Shown: positions 1 to 7,524 of the stretch, in pieces | Numbering within the stretch: the stretch's first letter is position 1 | How the letters are laid out: every line of letters starts with the position of its first letter | Source: Candidatus Gastranaerophilales bacterium | GTDB taxonomy: Bacteria; Cyanobacteriota; Vampirovibrionia; Gastranaerophilales; Gastranaerophilaceae | Length of the DNA stretch: 21,835 nt | Assembly: GCA_944323945.1 (NCBI GenBank) | Contig: CALUUL010000030.1 | Span: 1 to 21,835 of the forward strand | Direction: 5' to 3' | Position numbers and translations under genes: made by a program | Notes under the pieces: model-generated | The model's database searches: none | Told to the model about the DNA's origin: nothing | The model's input: the letters and a program-made list of their open reading frames with translations, nothing else

Positions 1-261
1 AAAATTGTTGATATACAAGCTGCTCATTTACATAAATTATTGTCTGAACAAGATATTACTCTTGAATTAACAGAGGAAGCAAAAGAATTCTTAGCTCAAA
101 AAGGATATAACCCAGTTTATGGTGCTCGTCCTTTAAAAAGAACAATAATGCAGTTAATTGAGAACCCTTTATCTAAGAAGATATTGAAGCAAGATATAAA
201 ACCTCATTCAAAAGTAAAAATTGATGTAAATAACGATGAGTTAGTTTTTAAGACTGAATAA
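1..261 (+). CDS. clpB: ATP-dependent chaperone ClpB, C-terminal end (partial, 5' truncated by window)
   Basis: The frame is open from base 1, so this is the last 86 codons of a longer gene. The TTG at 40 is an internal leucine codon, not a start. ClpB is a cytoplasmic Hsp100 disaggregase that pulls polypeptides out of aggregates together with DnaK. The visible part is the small C-terminal subdomain after the second AAA+ module. It shows the hallmark stretch GYNPVYGARPLKR followed by LIENPLSKKIL, and ends in the short beta-rich tail typical of ClpB. The Walker motifs and the middle domain lie outside the window. ClpC or ClpA are less likely, because the ENPL..KIL tail spacing and the ending are ClpB-like. 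A strong terminator follows the stop at once, so this gene ends its transcription unit. Confidence 0.9.
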   Translation, partial: KIVDIQAAHLHKLLSEQDITLELTEEAKEFLAQKGYNPVYGARPLKRTIMQLIENPLSKKILKQDIKPHSKVKIDVNNDELVFKTE

Positions 262-294
262 ATAAAATCTTGAAACGTACACACATACTATAAA

Positions 295-325
295 CCCGAA
301 GATTATTCATCTTCGGGATTTTTTT
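295..325 (+). terminator. Rho-independent terminator of clpB
   Basis: A 9-bp perfect stem (CCCGAAGAT at 295-303 with ATCTTCGGG at 309-317) closes a 5-base loop and is followed by A and seven T. It lies 33 bases past the clpB stop. Its right arm and T-run are also the last codons of the convergent small gene. Read on the minus strand, the hairpin is followed only by TTTATAG, so it would be a weaker terminator in that direction. Confidence 0.9.
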
Positions 326-584
326 GTTCTTTATCAGAAAAGTTCTCATTTAAACTTTTCCAAAAGTTTTTTATTCTGCTTCCAATGGAATCCAAATCAA
401 CCATTAAAGGATCATCTTCATCAGCTTTTTTAGAAGAAGATTCAAAAACATCTTGTTCTTCTTTTTCTTCTTTCTTTTTTCTTTCTTGTTGAAAATAGCC
501 TAAATTACCGGCACCTCCGTCATTTGTGTGGTGTGATTTTTGAATAGCAGGTATATTATCTGGACCATTAATACCGAATGACAT
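303..584 (-). CDS. Small hydrophilic hypothetical protein (93 aa)
   Basis: I do not recognise a family. I chose the ATG at 584 because AAAGG sits 6 bases upstream; a TTG at 620 would give 105 residues but has no such site. The N-terminal third is mixed polar (MSFGINGPDNIPAIQKSHH). A glycine-rich patch follows, then a run of alternating Lys and Glu, then an acidic segment ending in DEDDPLMVDLDS and a short amphipathic helix around IKNFWKSLNENF. There is no signal peptide or membrane segment, so a cytoplasmic, largely disordered protein is likely. Two overlapping perfect TATAAT hexamers lie upstream. The stop codon lies inside the clpB terminator loop, so the two genes converge and share that element. 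Moderate confidence that it is a real gene, because the promoter, SD site and codon composition agree. Confidence 0.6.
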   Translation of the reverse strand: MSFGINGPDNIPAIQKSHHTNDGGAGNLGYFQQERKKKEEKEEQDVFESSSKKADEDDPLMVDLDSIGSRIKNFWKSLNENFSDKEQKNPEDE

Positions 585-636
585 CTCTTGCCTTTCATTA
601 AGAAAGTGAACATTTTCCAAGATTATTTTAATCTCT

Positions 637-671
637 ATTATAATTATATACTACTTTTGTAGAAATTGAAA
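637..671 (-). promoter_or_regulatory. Putative promoter of the small minus-strand gene
   Basis: Two overlapping perfect TATAAT hexamers read on the minus strand at 648-643 and 642-637. A poor -35 (TTTCAA, 671-666) sits 17 bases before the first. The strong -10 in an AT-rich background is suggestive only. Confidence 0.35.
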
Positions 672-687
672 TCATGAAGATAGATGA

Positions 688-717
688 TTGTTAAGATTGT
701 GTCATATTCCATATATA
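688..717 (+). promoter_or_regulatory. Possible promoter of the giant modular gene
   Basis: TTGTTA (688-693), an 18-base spacer, then TATATA (712-717), which would give a leader of about 75 bases before the TTG start at 800. The region is so AT-rich that alternative -10 boxes exist (for example TATAAA at 725-730 and 745-750). Low confidence. Confidence 0.3.
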
Positions 718-799
718 AACTTATTATAAATTAAAGTTTAATGATATAAAATCCGAAAAAATATAGTGAAAAAAATAAGTAAGTATAGGAAATTGATCT

Positions 800-3700
800 T
801 TGAATAAAGAATCAATAAAATTAAATGGATTCAAAGAAATACAACAACTCTTTTCCAATAAAAACAAAGAAATAACGGAAGAAGAGTTGTTTATGCTATT
901 TGAAAATTCACTTGAAGAAGGTGAAACAAATGCAAATATAGATAAATTTGTAGAAAATATAGCTGAAAATTATGAAATAGATTCAATAGACGAATTACAA
1001 CAAGTAATATCAAATATTGCTCAAACTGACGGAGATAAAGAAAATTTATCTCTAGAAGAATTTATAAATGAGGAAGAAGATAGTAAAACAGAAGATAAAA
1101 TAAATACATTTAATGAATCTGAATTAGATGAGAAATGGCAATCTGTAGAAGCACAAACAGATAGAGCTTTAGGATTTTTATGGGAAACCGGAACATACAC
1201 TTATAAAACATCAAATGGTGTAGATATAACGGTTTCAGACACAACAGATATAAAAATATATGAAAATAAAGAAACTGGTGAAGTTATAGTTGTTGGTGCT
1301 AAAGGTGCAGAAATAAACAGCAGTTCAAAAGATGCAAATATAACAATATATGATTCGGAGATAGCAAATATAGATACCGGAAAAGGTAATGATAATATCA
1401 AAATATATAATTCTTCTGTAGAAAATTTAAGTACGGATAAAGGAACAGATTCTATAACAATTGATAATTCTTTAATAGGTAATATTAATTCAGGAAGTGG
1501 CAATGATTATATTTCAGTTTCTGATTCAACGGTTTCAAATGTAGATACAAGCAGTAATTTTTTGTTTGGAATATTAGATAATGGCGAAGATACAGTTATA
1601 TTGAATGATAGTGAAACAGAAGAAGTTAAAACTGGAAGAGGAAATGATAATCTTATTTCAACTAATTCTTTTATAACAACATTAGATACAGGAGATGGAA
1701 GTAATTCTTTAAGTATAGAAGAAACCGATATAGAAAATGTTAAAACAAATAAAAATGATACCGTAATCGAAAATAATAATTATATTGATATAGATAAAGA
1801 AGTAATACTTGGAATTGAATCTGAGTCAGAAATAATACTTGAAGATGGGACAAGCATAAGTGTAAGTGACTATGCGGATTATATTTTGTCACAAGAAATT
1901 GGATTCGAGACAGAAGAAGAATATCAAGAATATGTCTTAGAATCTATGAGTGCCAATTTGGAATCAATAAAAAGTACATTTAATACCCAAGAAGAATCAG
2001 ATGGAGTAGTATCTGACGGATATAATTTATTAAAAGAATTGACAGGACTTGGAATAACAAATGAAGATGTTGAATCTTTAATAGCGGAACAAGAAGCTAT
2101 GATAGATGGTTTAACATCTGCAATGAATGGTGAAAGTAATATGACTTTTGAAGAAGCATATGAATATTATACCGGAACAACATATTCCCAAGAAAAAATA
2201 GATAAATATATGGAAGTTTCTCAAATATATTCTGCAGTAATGATAGGATGTCAATATGATGAAAATTATATAGATAAATTTGAGAAAGCGACAGGAAAAA
2301 GTATAGAAGATATTTCAAAAGAATATGCTTTATGTCAAATGGAAACATATGGTAGAAGTACAGGTATACAAGATTTAGTAGAAAAATATTCAGATGATCA
2401 AAATTCATTTGCAGATAAATTATCATTTGCGATATCGGCTGTTGGTATGACATGCATAGTAGCCGGAGCTGTTATTTCATTTGTATTTCCACCAGCTGCA
2501 CCAGCTGGAATGGCATTAATGACAGCTGGTAAATACATATCATTAAGCGGTATGTTTATAGATAATGCAATGGATTTAGTAGATAATTCAACAGACTCAG
2601 ATGGATTAACAAAAGAAGAATTAGGTGATATTGCTTTAGAAACAGGAGTCGAAGCTGTTTCATATATGGCAGGTCGTGGAATAGGCAAATTAACAAATGG
2701 TTTGAATAGTGTAGTAACAAATAAAGCAGCCAGTGCAGGAATGGGGAAAATTGGTTCATATATATTGGGGCAAGCTGCTGAAACTGCAGCAGATGCAGCA
2801 TTATCTTTAGGTGCTGATTATACTATAGCTCAAGCTCAGTCACTTATAACAACAGGACAATTTATGGATGCTGATGATTATTGGTCAATGGATAGATTAT
2901 TAGGTGAAGGAAAAAACCAATTAATCGGAATTTTAACAGGTTTAGCTTCATCCAAAGTTGGTGTCTATCAACAAGGAGTAATAGGTACAGCACAAGGAAA
3001 AATTTTAAGCGGTGATATAGAAGGGGCAAGAGATTATCTTCGTTCAACCGGAATGGAAATGACAGATACTGATTTTGATGGTTTTGTAGAACAGGTTAAT
3101 TCGTTGAGAAGCTTTAAAGGTGATTCGGTTAATAATTTCGAATCAGATCTATCAGGAGTTAAATTTGATGAAACTGGGATTTTAATAGATGATATATATG
3201 GAAATAAAGGTATTGATATACAAAATAACGGAGATGCAGATGTAAAAGTTAGGGTTAATAATAAAGATGTTAATTTAAAAATAATATCAACAGAAAATGG
3301 AAGAAAATATGTAGCAAGACAAGATATAGTTTTAAATAATGGTAAAGTATACCAGATTTATCCTATTACTTTTTCAGAAGGAAACAAATGTGGTATGTAT
3401 AAGTTGGTATTGCCCAATGGATATATTTCTGAAATTAAACTTAATCCTCAATATATATCGCAGTTAAGAAATTTATATGGACGTGAATTGACAAATTTTG
3501 ATATTTTTAATTCTCCGTCTTTAAAAACTACTGTTGCGGCAAGAATAAATCCGGAAGTACAAGAATCTCTAAGAAGTATGAAGGGTTCTAATCCTCAAAA
3601 GTATGCTTTAGTAAATTCTGTATTAAAACAGACATTCATATACAGCAAAACAGTTCAAGGGGTATCCGATGATTATATTAATAGATTTATAAATAAATTA

Positions 3701-6019
3701 TCGGAGTGTGATGATGTTCTTTTAAAAAATATTGTTGCTAATCAGATTCCAATAGAAATATATGATGATCTTTTATTATTTCCAAATGCATCGCATGCAC
3801 AATATCGACATGGGAAAAAGCCAGTTATATCATCTAATGGTATAATAGAGAAAGATATATTTAATTATCCCAAATATACTAAAGTTTCAGGTTCAGGGAA
3901 AATAATTTTTAGTGAAAGATATAACAATGGAAATGTTAGTATAAATAAAATACCTCAAGATACAGTTGAATCTTTGCCTCACGAATTAGGTCATGCCTAT
4001 GATTATAATAATGGAACGAAATTAGGATTAGAAAGACAAGATTTTATTAGTTTAATTGATGGTGAAAATTTTGGAAGATTTATTGATATGCCATCATTTA
4101 GTAAGGACTTTGATGCTGCAATAACTTCAGATATCATAAGAATGATGGAAATAGATGAACAGGCAGGAAGGAATGCAGGGGAAACTTTTCAAAAGTTATT
4201 AGATGATCCTGATTTTGGATATTATTTGGGAGTACAAATAGGTCAAAATAATACTTTTGCATTTAATGATGTCATTGCGAGAAAAGAATTATTTGCACAA
4301 ATGGTTTCTTATGTAACAAGTGGAAAAGTAACAAATAATAAATTTCAAAACAGAATAAATGAACTTTTCCCAAATTGTATTGATTTCGTTTCTAAAATAA
4401 TTAGATCCGAATCAACGAATTATGAGCAAAGTATAATCAGGATAGCACAAGAAAAAATTTTAAGCGGTGATATAGAAGGAGCAAGAGATTATCTTCGTTC
4501 AACCGGAATGGAAATGACAGATACTGATTTTGCTAGTTTTATAGAACAAGTAAGAATTGTAGACACGGAAGTAAAAACCGCAGCAAATATGCCTAAAATT
4601 AATGGTTTATCGGATATAGTAGTATCAAAATTTAATAATGTTGAAGATGCAAAAAGCTATCTTTCAAGTTTAGGAACAGAAGACGCCAAAACAGTTCTTA
4701 AATCGCTTGGAAAATTAAAACCTGAAGATGTTAATTTGAATAGATTAAATATTGCAATAGATATTTTAAATGAAGGAGAAACAGTAACCAGGTTAAAAGT
4801 TTATGCAAAAGAAATATCTGAAGAATATTCTTCCGGCACTTATACAGTAGATACTATGTTAGAAATATATGATTTACTCGGAGTAAAACCGGATGGTGAA
4901 TTTGTAAAAGATAAAAATGGAATATATCATTCCAAATCAGATGGTTTGGGTATTATAACAGGTAGAGCAAAAGGGAATGATTCTGTATATAGTAAACTTA
5001 AAAATAAAATGTTAAAGTTAGGTAGTGATTTACCTACAAGTGCACAAGATGCTAAACCATTGATTGGTGATGCGCAAGGAACAAGATTGGTATTAAATCC
5101 AACTGATACAATATCCCCTGATGCATTTGAAACTAGTGAAATAATAAAAACAGAAATTCCTGAACAATCAGACAGAGTTTTATTTACTAAATATTTATCC
5201 GGTCAAACAGATGGAATTTCTGATGAATTATTAGTAAAATTTGAAGCGGTTAAAAATAAAGGGTGGCAAGAATTAAGTGATGCTCAAACCCAGATTTTTG
5301 TTGACGGTTTATCAAAAGCCATAGAATCAGGGAAAATAAAAATCACTGAAGTTCATAATTATTATGGTGAAAATAGTGTACCATATTTATCACAAAGTCA
5401 ATTGACTCAAATTGAAAATGCATATAATAATTGGTATCAGAAAATGATAGAAACGATTGATAATCCTCAAAGTAAATATAAAATAATGAAAGAGACGCGT
5501 AAGGATGGTTCAGAAATAGAATATCTTTATGATATAGAATCAGGTGTTAAATTCTATCAATCTCTTATTGTTGAGACGGAAGAAAAACAAAGCGGATATA
5601 CAGCTGCACAGTTTAATCTTGTGAACAAATATAATCAATTGGAAGAATTACAATTTAGGGCTGCAAAATTGGACGAGCTTGCAGAAATAGAACACATAGT
5701 TTATGATATCAAAAGCAATAAATCTACTGTTCTTGGAGCAGAATATGATTCAGTAAGGCAAGTTATAAATAAACTCCAAACTTTAACACAAAAGGATGCT
5801 GATGGAAGAACAGCAATGGAAGAGTATAATGAATATTTTAGTGCTGTATATAAAGCTTCAAGAGTTAGTGAATTTGGAGCAAAATCAGAAGAACCCAATA
5901 TTTATGAAGATTATCCTCTTTTAAAAGAATTATTTACTGAAGAAGAACTTTATCAAATAAGTAAAGAAGGTTTAGAAGAATTACATCAGCAGATAAAAAA
6001 GTCGAAGGAGAATGAATAA
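800..6019 (+). CDS. Giant modular protein: RTX-like repeats, zinc metallopeptidase (HELGH) and RelA/SpoT-like synthetase domain (1739 aa)
   Basis: Start is TTG, set by AGGA at 787-790. Modules by residue: 1-110 acidic, with an EF-hand-like TDGDKENLSLEEF (76-88); 176-333 degenerate 18-20-residue RTX-like turns; 541-588 hydrophobic Gly/Ala segment; 598-608 TSP3-like TDSDGLTKEEL; 723-766 linker copy 1; about 985-1200 zincin with HELGH (1061-1065) and a candidate third ligand E1163 in KELFAQM, resembling anthrax lethal factor; 1208-1251 linker copy 2; about 1384-1645 RelA/SpoT-like domain (R1389, K1391, S1395, K1399, D1424, R1429, G1599-Y1600, E1616-Q1618-R1620, E1631-H1632). No signal peptide is seen. 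Known zincins cut peptides, and RSH domains transfer pyrophosphate from ATP to a nucleotide. That combination, plus the coupled downstream gene, suggests a polymorphic toxin-type multi-effector protein (inference). A surface or structural protein is the alternative. Codon use matches its neighbours. Confidence 0.75.
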   Translation: MNKESIKLNGFKEIQQLFSNKNKEITEEELFMLFENSLEEGETNANIDKFVENIAENYEIDSIDELQQVISNIAQTDGDKENLSLEEFINEEEDSKTEDKINTFNESELDEKWQSVEAQTDRALGFLWETGTYTYKTSNGVDITVSDTTDIKIYENKETGEVIVVGAKGAEINSSSKDANITIYDSEIANIDTGKGNDNIKIYNSSVENLSTDKGTDSITIDNSLIGNINSGSGNDYISVSDSTVSNVDTSSNFLFGILDNGEDTVILNDSETEEVKTGRGNDNLISTNSFITTLDTGDGSNSLSIEETDIENVKTNKNDTVIENNNYIDIDKEVILGIESESEIILEDGTSISVSDYADYILSQEIGFETEEEYQEYVLESMSANLESIKSTFNTQEESDGVVSDGYNLLKELTGLGITNEDVESLIAEQEAMIDGLTSAMNGESNMTFEEAYEYYTGTTYSQEKIDKYMEVSQIYSAVMIGCQYDENYIDKFEKATGKSIEDISKEYALCQMETYGRSTGIQDLVEKYSDDQNSFADKLSFAISAVGMTCIVAGAVISFVFPPAAPAGMALMTAGKYISLSGMFIDNAMDLVDNSTDSDGLTKEELGDIALETGVEAVSYMAGRGIGKLTNGLNSVVTNKAASAGMGKIGSYILGQAAETAADAALSLGADYTIAQAQSLITTGQFMDADDYWSMDRLLGEGKNQLIGILTGLASSKVGVYQQGVIGTAQGKILSGDIEGARDYLRSTGMEMTDTDFDGFVEQVNSLRSFKGDSVNNFESDLSGVKFDETGILIDDIYGNKGIDIQNNGDADVKVRVNNKDVNLKIISTENGRKYVARQDIVLNNGKVYQIYPITFSEGNKCGMYKLVLPNGYISEIKLNPQYISQLRNLYGRELTNFDIFNSPSLKTTVAARINPEVQESLRSMKGSNPQKYALVNSVLKQTFIYSKTVQGVSDDYINRFINKLSECDDVLLKNIVANQIPIEIYDDLLLFPNASHAQYRHGKKPVISSNGIIEKDIFNYPKYTKVSGSGKIIFSERYNNGNVSINKIPQDTVESLPHELGHAYDYNNGTKLGLERQDFISLIDGENFGRFIDMPSFSKDFDAAITSDIIRMMEIDEQAGRNAGETFQKLLDDPDFGYYLGVQIGQNNTFAFNDVIARKELFAQMVSYVTSGKVTNNKFQNRINELFPNCIDFVSKIIRSESTNYEQSIIRIAQEKILSGDIEGARDYLRSTGMEMTDTDFASFIEQVRIVDTEVKTAANMPKINGLSDIVVSKFNNVEDAKSYLSSLGTEDAKTVLKSLGKLKPEDVNLNRLNIAIDILNEGETVTRLKVYAKEISEEYSSGTYTVDTMLEIYDLLGVKPDGEFVKDKNGIYHSKSDGLGIITGRAKGNDSVYSKLKNKMLKLGSDLPTSAQDAKPLIGDAQGTRLVLNPTDTISPDAFETSEIIKTEIPEQSDRVLFTKYLSGQTDGISDELLVKFEAVKNKGWQELSDAQTQIFVDGLSKAIESGKIKITEVHNYYGENSVPYLSQSQLTQIENAYNNWYQKMIETIDNPQSKYKIMKETRKDGSEIEYLYDIESGVKFYQSLIVETEEKQSGYTAAQFNLVNKYNQLEELQFRAAKLDELAEIEHIVYDIKSNKSTVLGAEYDSVRQVINKLQTLTQKDADGRTAMEEYNEYFSAVYKASRVSEFGAKSEEPNIYEDYPLLKELFTEEELYQISKEGLEELHQQIKKSKENE
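1325..1798 (+). repeat. RTX-like / beta-roll repeats inside the giant gene (residues 176-333)
   Basis: About eight imperfect 18-20-residue units follow the pattern GxGNDxIxIxxSxVxNxxT. Examples are GKGNDNIKIYNSSVENLST, GSGNDYISVSDSTVSNVDT and GRGNDNLISTNSFITTLDT. GxGxD followed by alternating hydrophobics is the RTX nonapeptide theme, and two nonapeptides make one 18-residue turn. Several units lack the second Gly or the Asp, so calcium binding may be partial. A right-handed beta-helix is an alternative fold. Confidence 0.65.
2990..3077 (+). repeat. 88-bp direct repeat, copy 1 (linker before peptidase module)
   Basis: It encodes the segment beginning AQGKILSGDIEGARDYL and ending MEMTDTDF. 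It matches 4445-4532 at 86 of 88 bases, with one difference changing Gly to Glu and one silent. At protein level, weaker similarity extends over residues 723-766 versus 1208-1251. The copies are 1455 bp (485 codons) apart in the same frame. Confidence 0.95.
4445..4532 (+). repeat. 88-bp direct repeat, copy 2 (linker before RelA/SpoT-like module)
   Basis: Second copy of the 2990-3077 repeat, in the same frame of the same gene, 86/88 identical including nearly all third codon positions. A third, very degenerate version follows in the protein at about residues 1280-1292 (NVEDAKSYLSSLG, compare DIEGARDYLRSTG). Confidence 0.95.
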
Positions 6020-6442
6020 ATGAATATAGATAATAATCTAAATGGATTAAATACAATAAATTATAAAAGAAATTCTGAAACTGAACCAAATAAGGATTTC
6101 AAAAAGGAGCTTGTTGAAAATTTATATAAAAAAGCAAGACAAGAAGTTCCTCAAGATGGTAATAATATCAATGAATTTGATCCTGTAAGTGTAAAATATA
6201 CTGATCCTCAAACTGAAGATATATATTATGTTTCAGTAAAGGCAGGCTACGATAAAGAGGCTCCTGAATTAAAAGTTTTAAGAGCAAGTTATCAATTAAG
6301 TAAAGATGAACCTATATATTATATGAATATTCTCAGAGGATCTAAGCAAGATATTCTGGATTATTTAGGTAATGAGAATAATCTGGGTAAAATTAAAGGA
6401 TACTTAAGTGTATTAAAGGAAAGAGCACTTCAAGGTGATTAA
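6020..6442 (+). CDS. 140-aa hypothetical protein coupled to the giant gene; candidate immunity or partner protein
   Basis: I do not recognise a family. ATG begins on the base after the giant gene's TAA, and AAGGAG (6005-6010) with a 9-base spacer lies inside that gene, so translation is likely coupled. Residues 1-30 are Asn-rich and look disordered. About 30-45 is a basic/acidic helix (ELVENLYKKARQ). About 55-110 looks like alternating beta strands (VSVKYTDPQ, IYYVSVKAGY, PIYYMNILRG), followed by one or two C-terminal helices. There is no signal peptide, membrane span or DNA-binding motif. In polymorphic toxin and toxin-antitoxin loci a small gene in this position is usually the immunity protein or antitoxin. 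A secretion chaperone or adaptor is equally possible. That role is inference from position only. Confidence 0.7.
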   Translation: MNIDNNLNGLNTINYKRNSETEPNKDFKKELVENLYKKARQEVPQDGNNINEFDPVSVKYTDPQTEDIYYVSVKAGYDKEAPELKVLRASYQLSKDEPIYYMNILRGSKQDILDYLGNENNLGKIKGYLSVLKERALQGD

Positions 6443-6522
6443 TAAAATATTTGATTATCTATAAAATTTCAGTAAAAAGTATATAGATTTATTTTTATAA
6501 AACAATATGTTACTTTATAGAT

Positions 6523-7524
6523 ATGTCAAATATAAATTGGAATCAATTTTCAAATAACTTTATGAACAACTTTAATAGAGTTGCACAAAATAATGTTCCA
6601 AATACATCTCAAGTTGTTCAAAACCAAAATCAACAGGTAAATACACCATATATAGCACAGCCTTTTTTACCGCAAACAACGGCACAATTAAGTAAAACAA
6701 TTGCAGAATTGAGTGTTTTAAATCAACAGCAGACTATGAATATGCTTAAGGATTTATTGCAGTTTCCCAAAAATTTTGAACAACTTTTAACTCAATTAGC
6801 TATAAATCCAAATGAATCTAATCAAAAAATAGCATTATTGTTATTAGCATCTTCACTTAATACAAGTCAGTTATCATCTTTGCTTCAAAATAATTCTAAG
6901 CAAGCAATGACTAATTTGTATCAAATGCTTGCGCAGTATAACGAACTTGGTATAAGTCTTAAAGATGAACAATTAGGGCAATTAACCAAGTTGATTTCAT
7001 TTGTAGCAGCTTCAAGTACGTCTGATGTTCAAACAATAAGAACTACAATGTTAATGTATCTTCCTTGGCTTCCTTTAACTGATCCGAATGCATTTAAACT
7101 TGAAATAGCAGGTAAAACGTTAGATTCAGGTGCAATTAGTGATGATTTTATTACCGTTCTTATAGCTACCGAAAATTATGGTAATTTGCAGGCTGATATA
7201 TATAAAACACAACAAGATGGGATAAAGATAGAATTAATTTCTTCAGATACATTTCCTCAAAATGATTTTGTTGTTTTAATGAAAGAAGAAAGTAAAAAAT
7301 ATAGTATAAATATAAATTTTGAACTTTCTAAAAAAGAGTCTTTTAATAAGGAAAAGAATGAAAAGTCACAAATACAGGTTTGTATGAATACAAGCTCCGG
7401 AGTAAATCCTTTTCTATTATTAATTTCGAATGCATTAATAAAAAATGTACATATAATAGACAGTAAAGAAAACTTACGAGAACAACGAAAAGAGAAACTG
7501 GATAATGGCAAAAGTGAAAACTAA
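6523..7524 (+). CDS. Hypothetical protein with a FliK-like C-terminal region (333 aa)
   Basis: The N-terminal 45 residues are very rich in Asn and Gln and probably disordered. Residues 50-170 are predicted helical with Gln/Leu-rich helices (TAQLSKTIAELSVLNQQQT). Around 178-185 is MLMYLPWLPL, and 190-270 reads as alternating strands (FKLEIAG, VLIATENYGNLQADIYK, IKIELISS). The Leu-Pro-Trp-Pro turn followed by an 'xxNLGxVxxxI'-like stretch recalls the C-terminal domain of hook-length control protein FliK, but no flagellar genes are nearby and I hold this loosely. There is no visible SD site before the ATG, so a leaderless or weak start is possible. The last 20 bases overlap the start of radA in another frame, so the two genes are probably co-transcribed and coupled. 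Confidence 0.7.
   Translation: MSNINWNQFSNNFMNNFNRVAQNNVPNTSQVVQNQNQQVNTPYIAQPFLPQTTAQLSKTIAELSVLNQQQTMNMLKDLLQFPKNFEQLLTQLAINPNESNQKIALLLLASSLNTSQLSSLLQNNSKQAMTNLYQMLAQYNELGISLKDEQLGQLTKLISFVAASSTSDVQTIRTTMLMYLPWLPLTDPNAFKLEIAGKTLDSGAISDDFITVLIATENYGNLQADIYKTQQDGIKIELISSDTFPQNDFVVLMKEESKKYSININFELSKKESFNKEKNEKSQIQVCMNTSSGVNPFLLLISNALIKNVHIIDSKENLREQRKEKLDNGKSEN

Noticed and set aside
40..261. A separate 73-residue gene starting at TTG 40
   Set aside because: The frame is open from base 1 and reads as continuous ClpB C-terminal sequence.
1201..3047. Several minus-strand open frames of 60-118 codons inside the giant gene
   Set aside because: They are antisense shadows of the long, domain-bearing plus-strand frame; none has a recognisable motif or SD site.
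6457..6488. Inverted repeat ATCTATA / TATAGAT after the 140-aa gene, considered as a terminator
   Set aside because: The stem is all weak A/T pairs except one, the loop is 18 bases, and such matches are expected by chance in this AT-rich gap.
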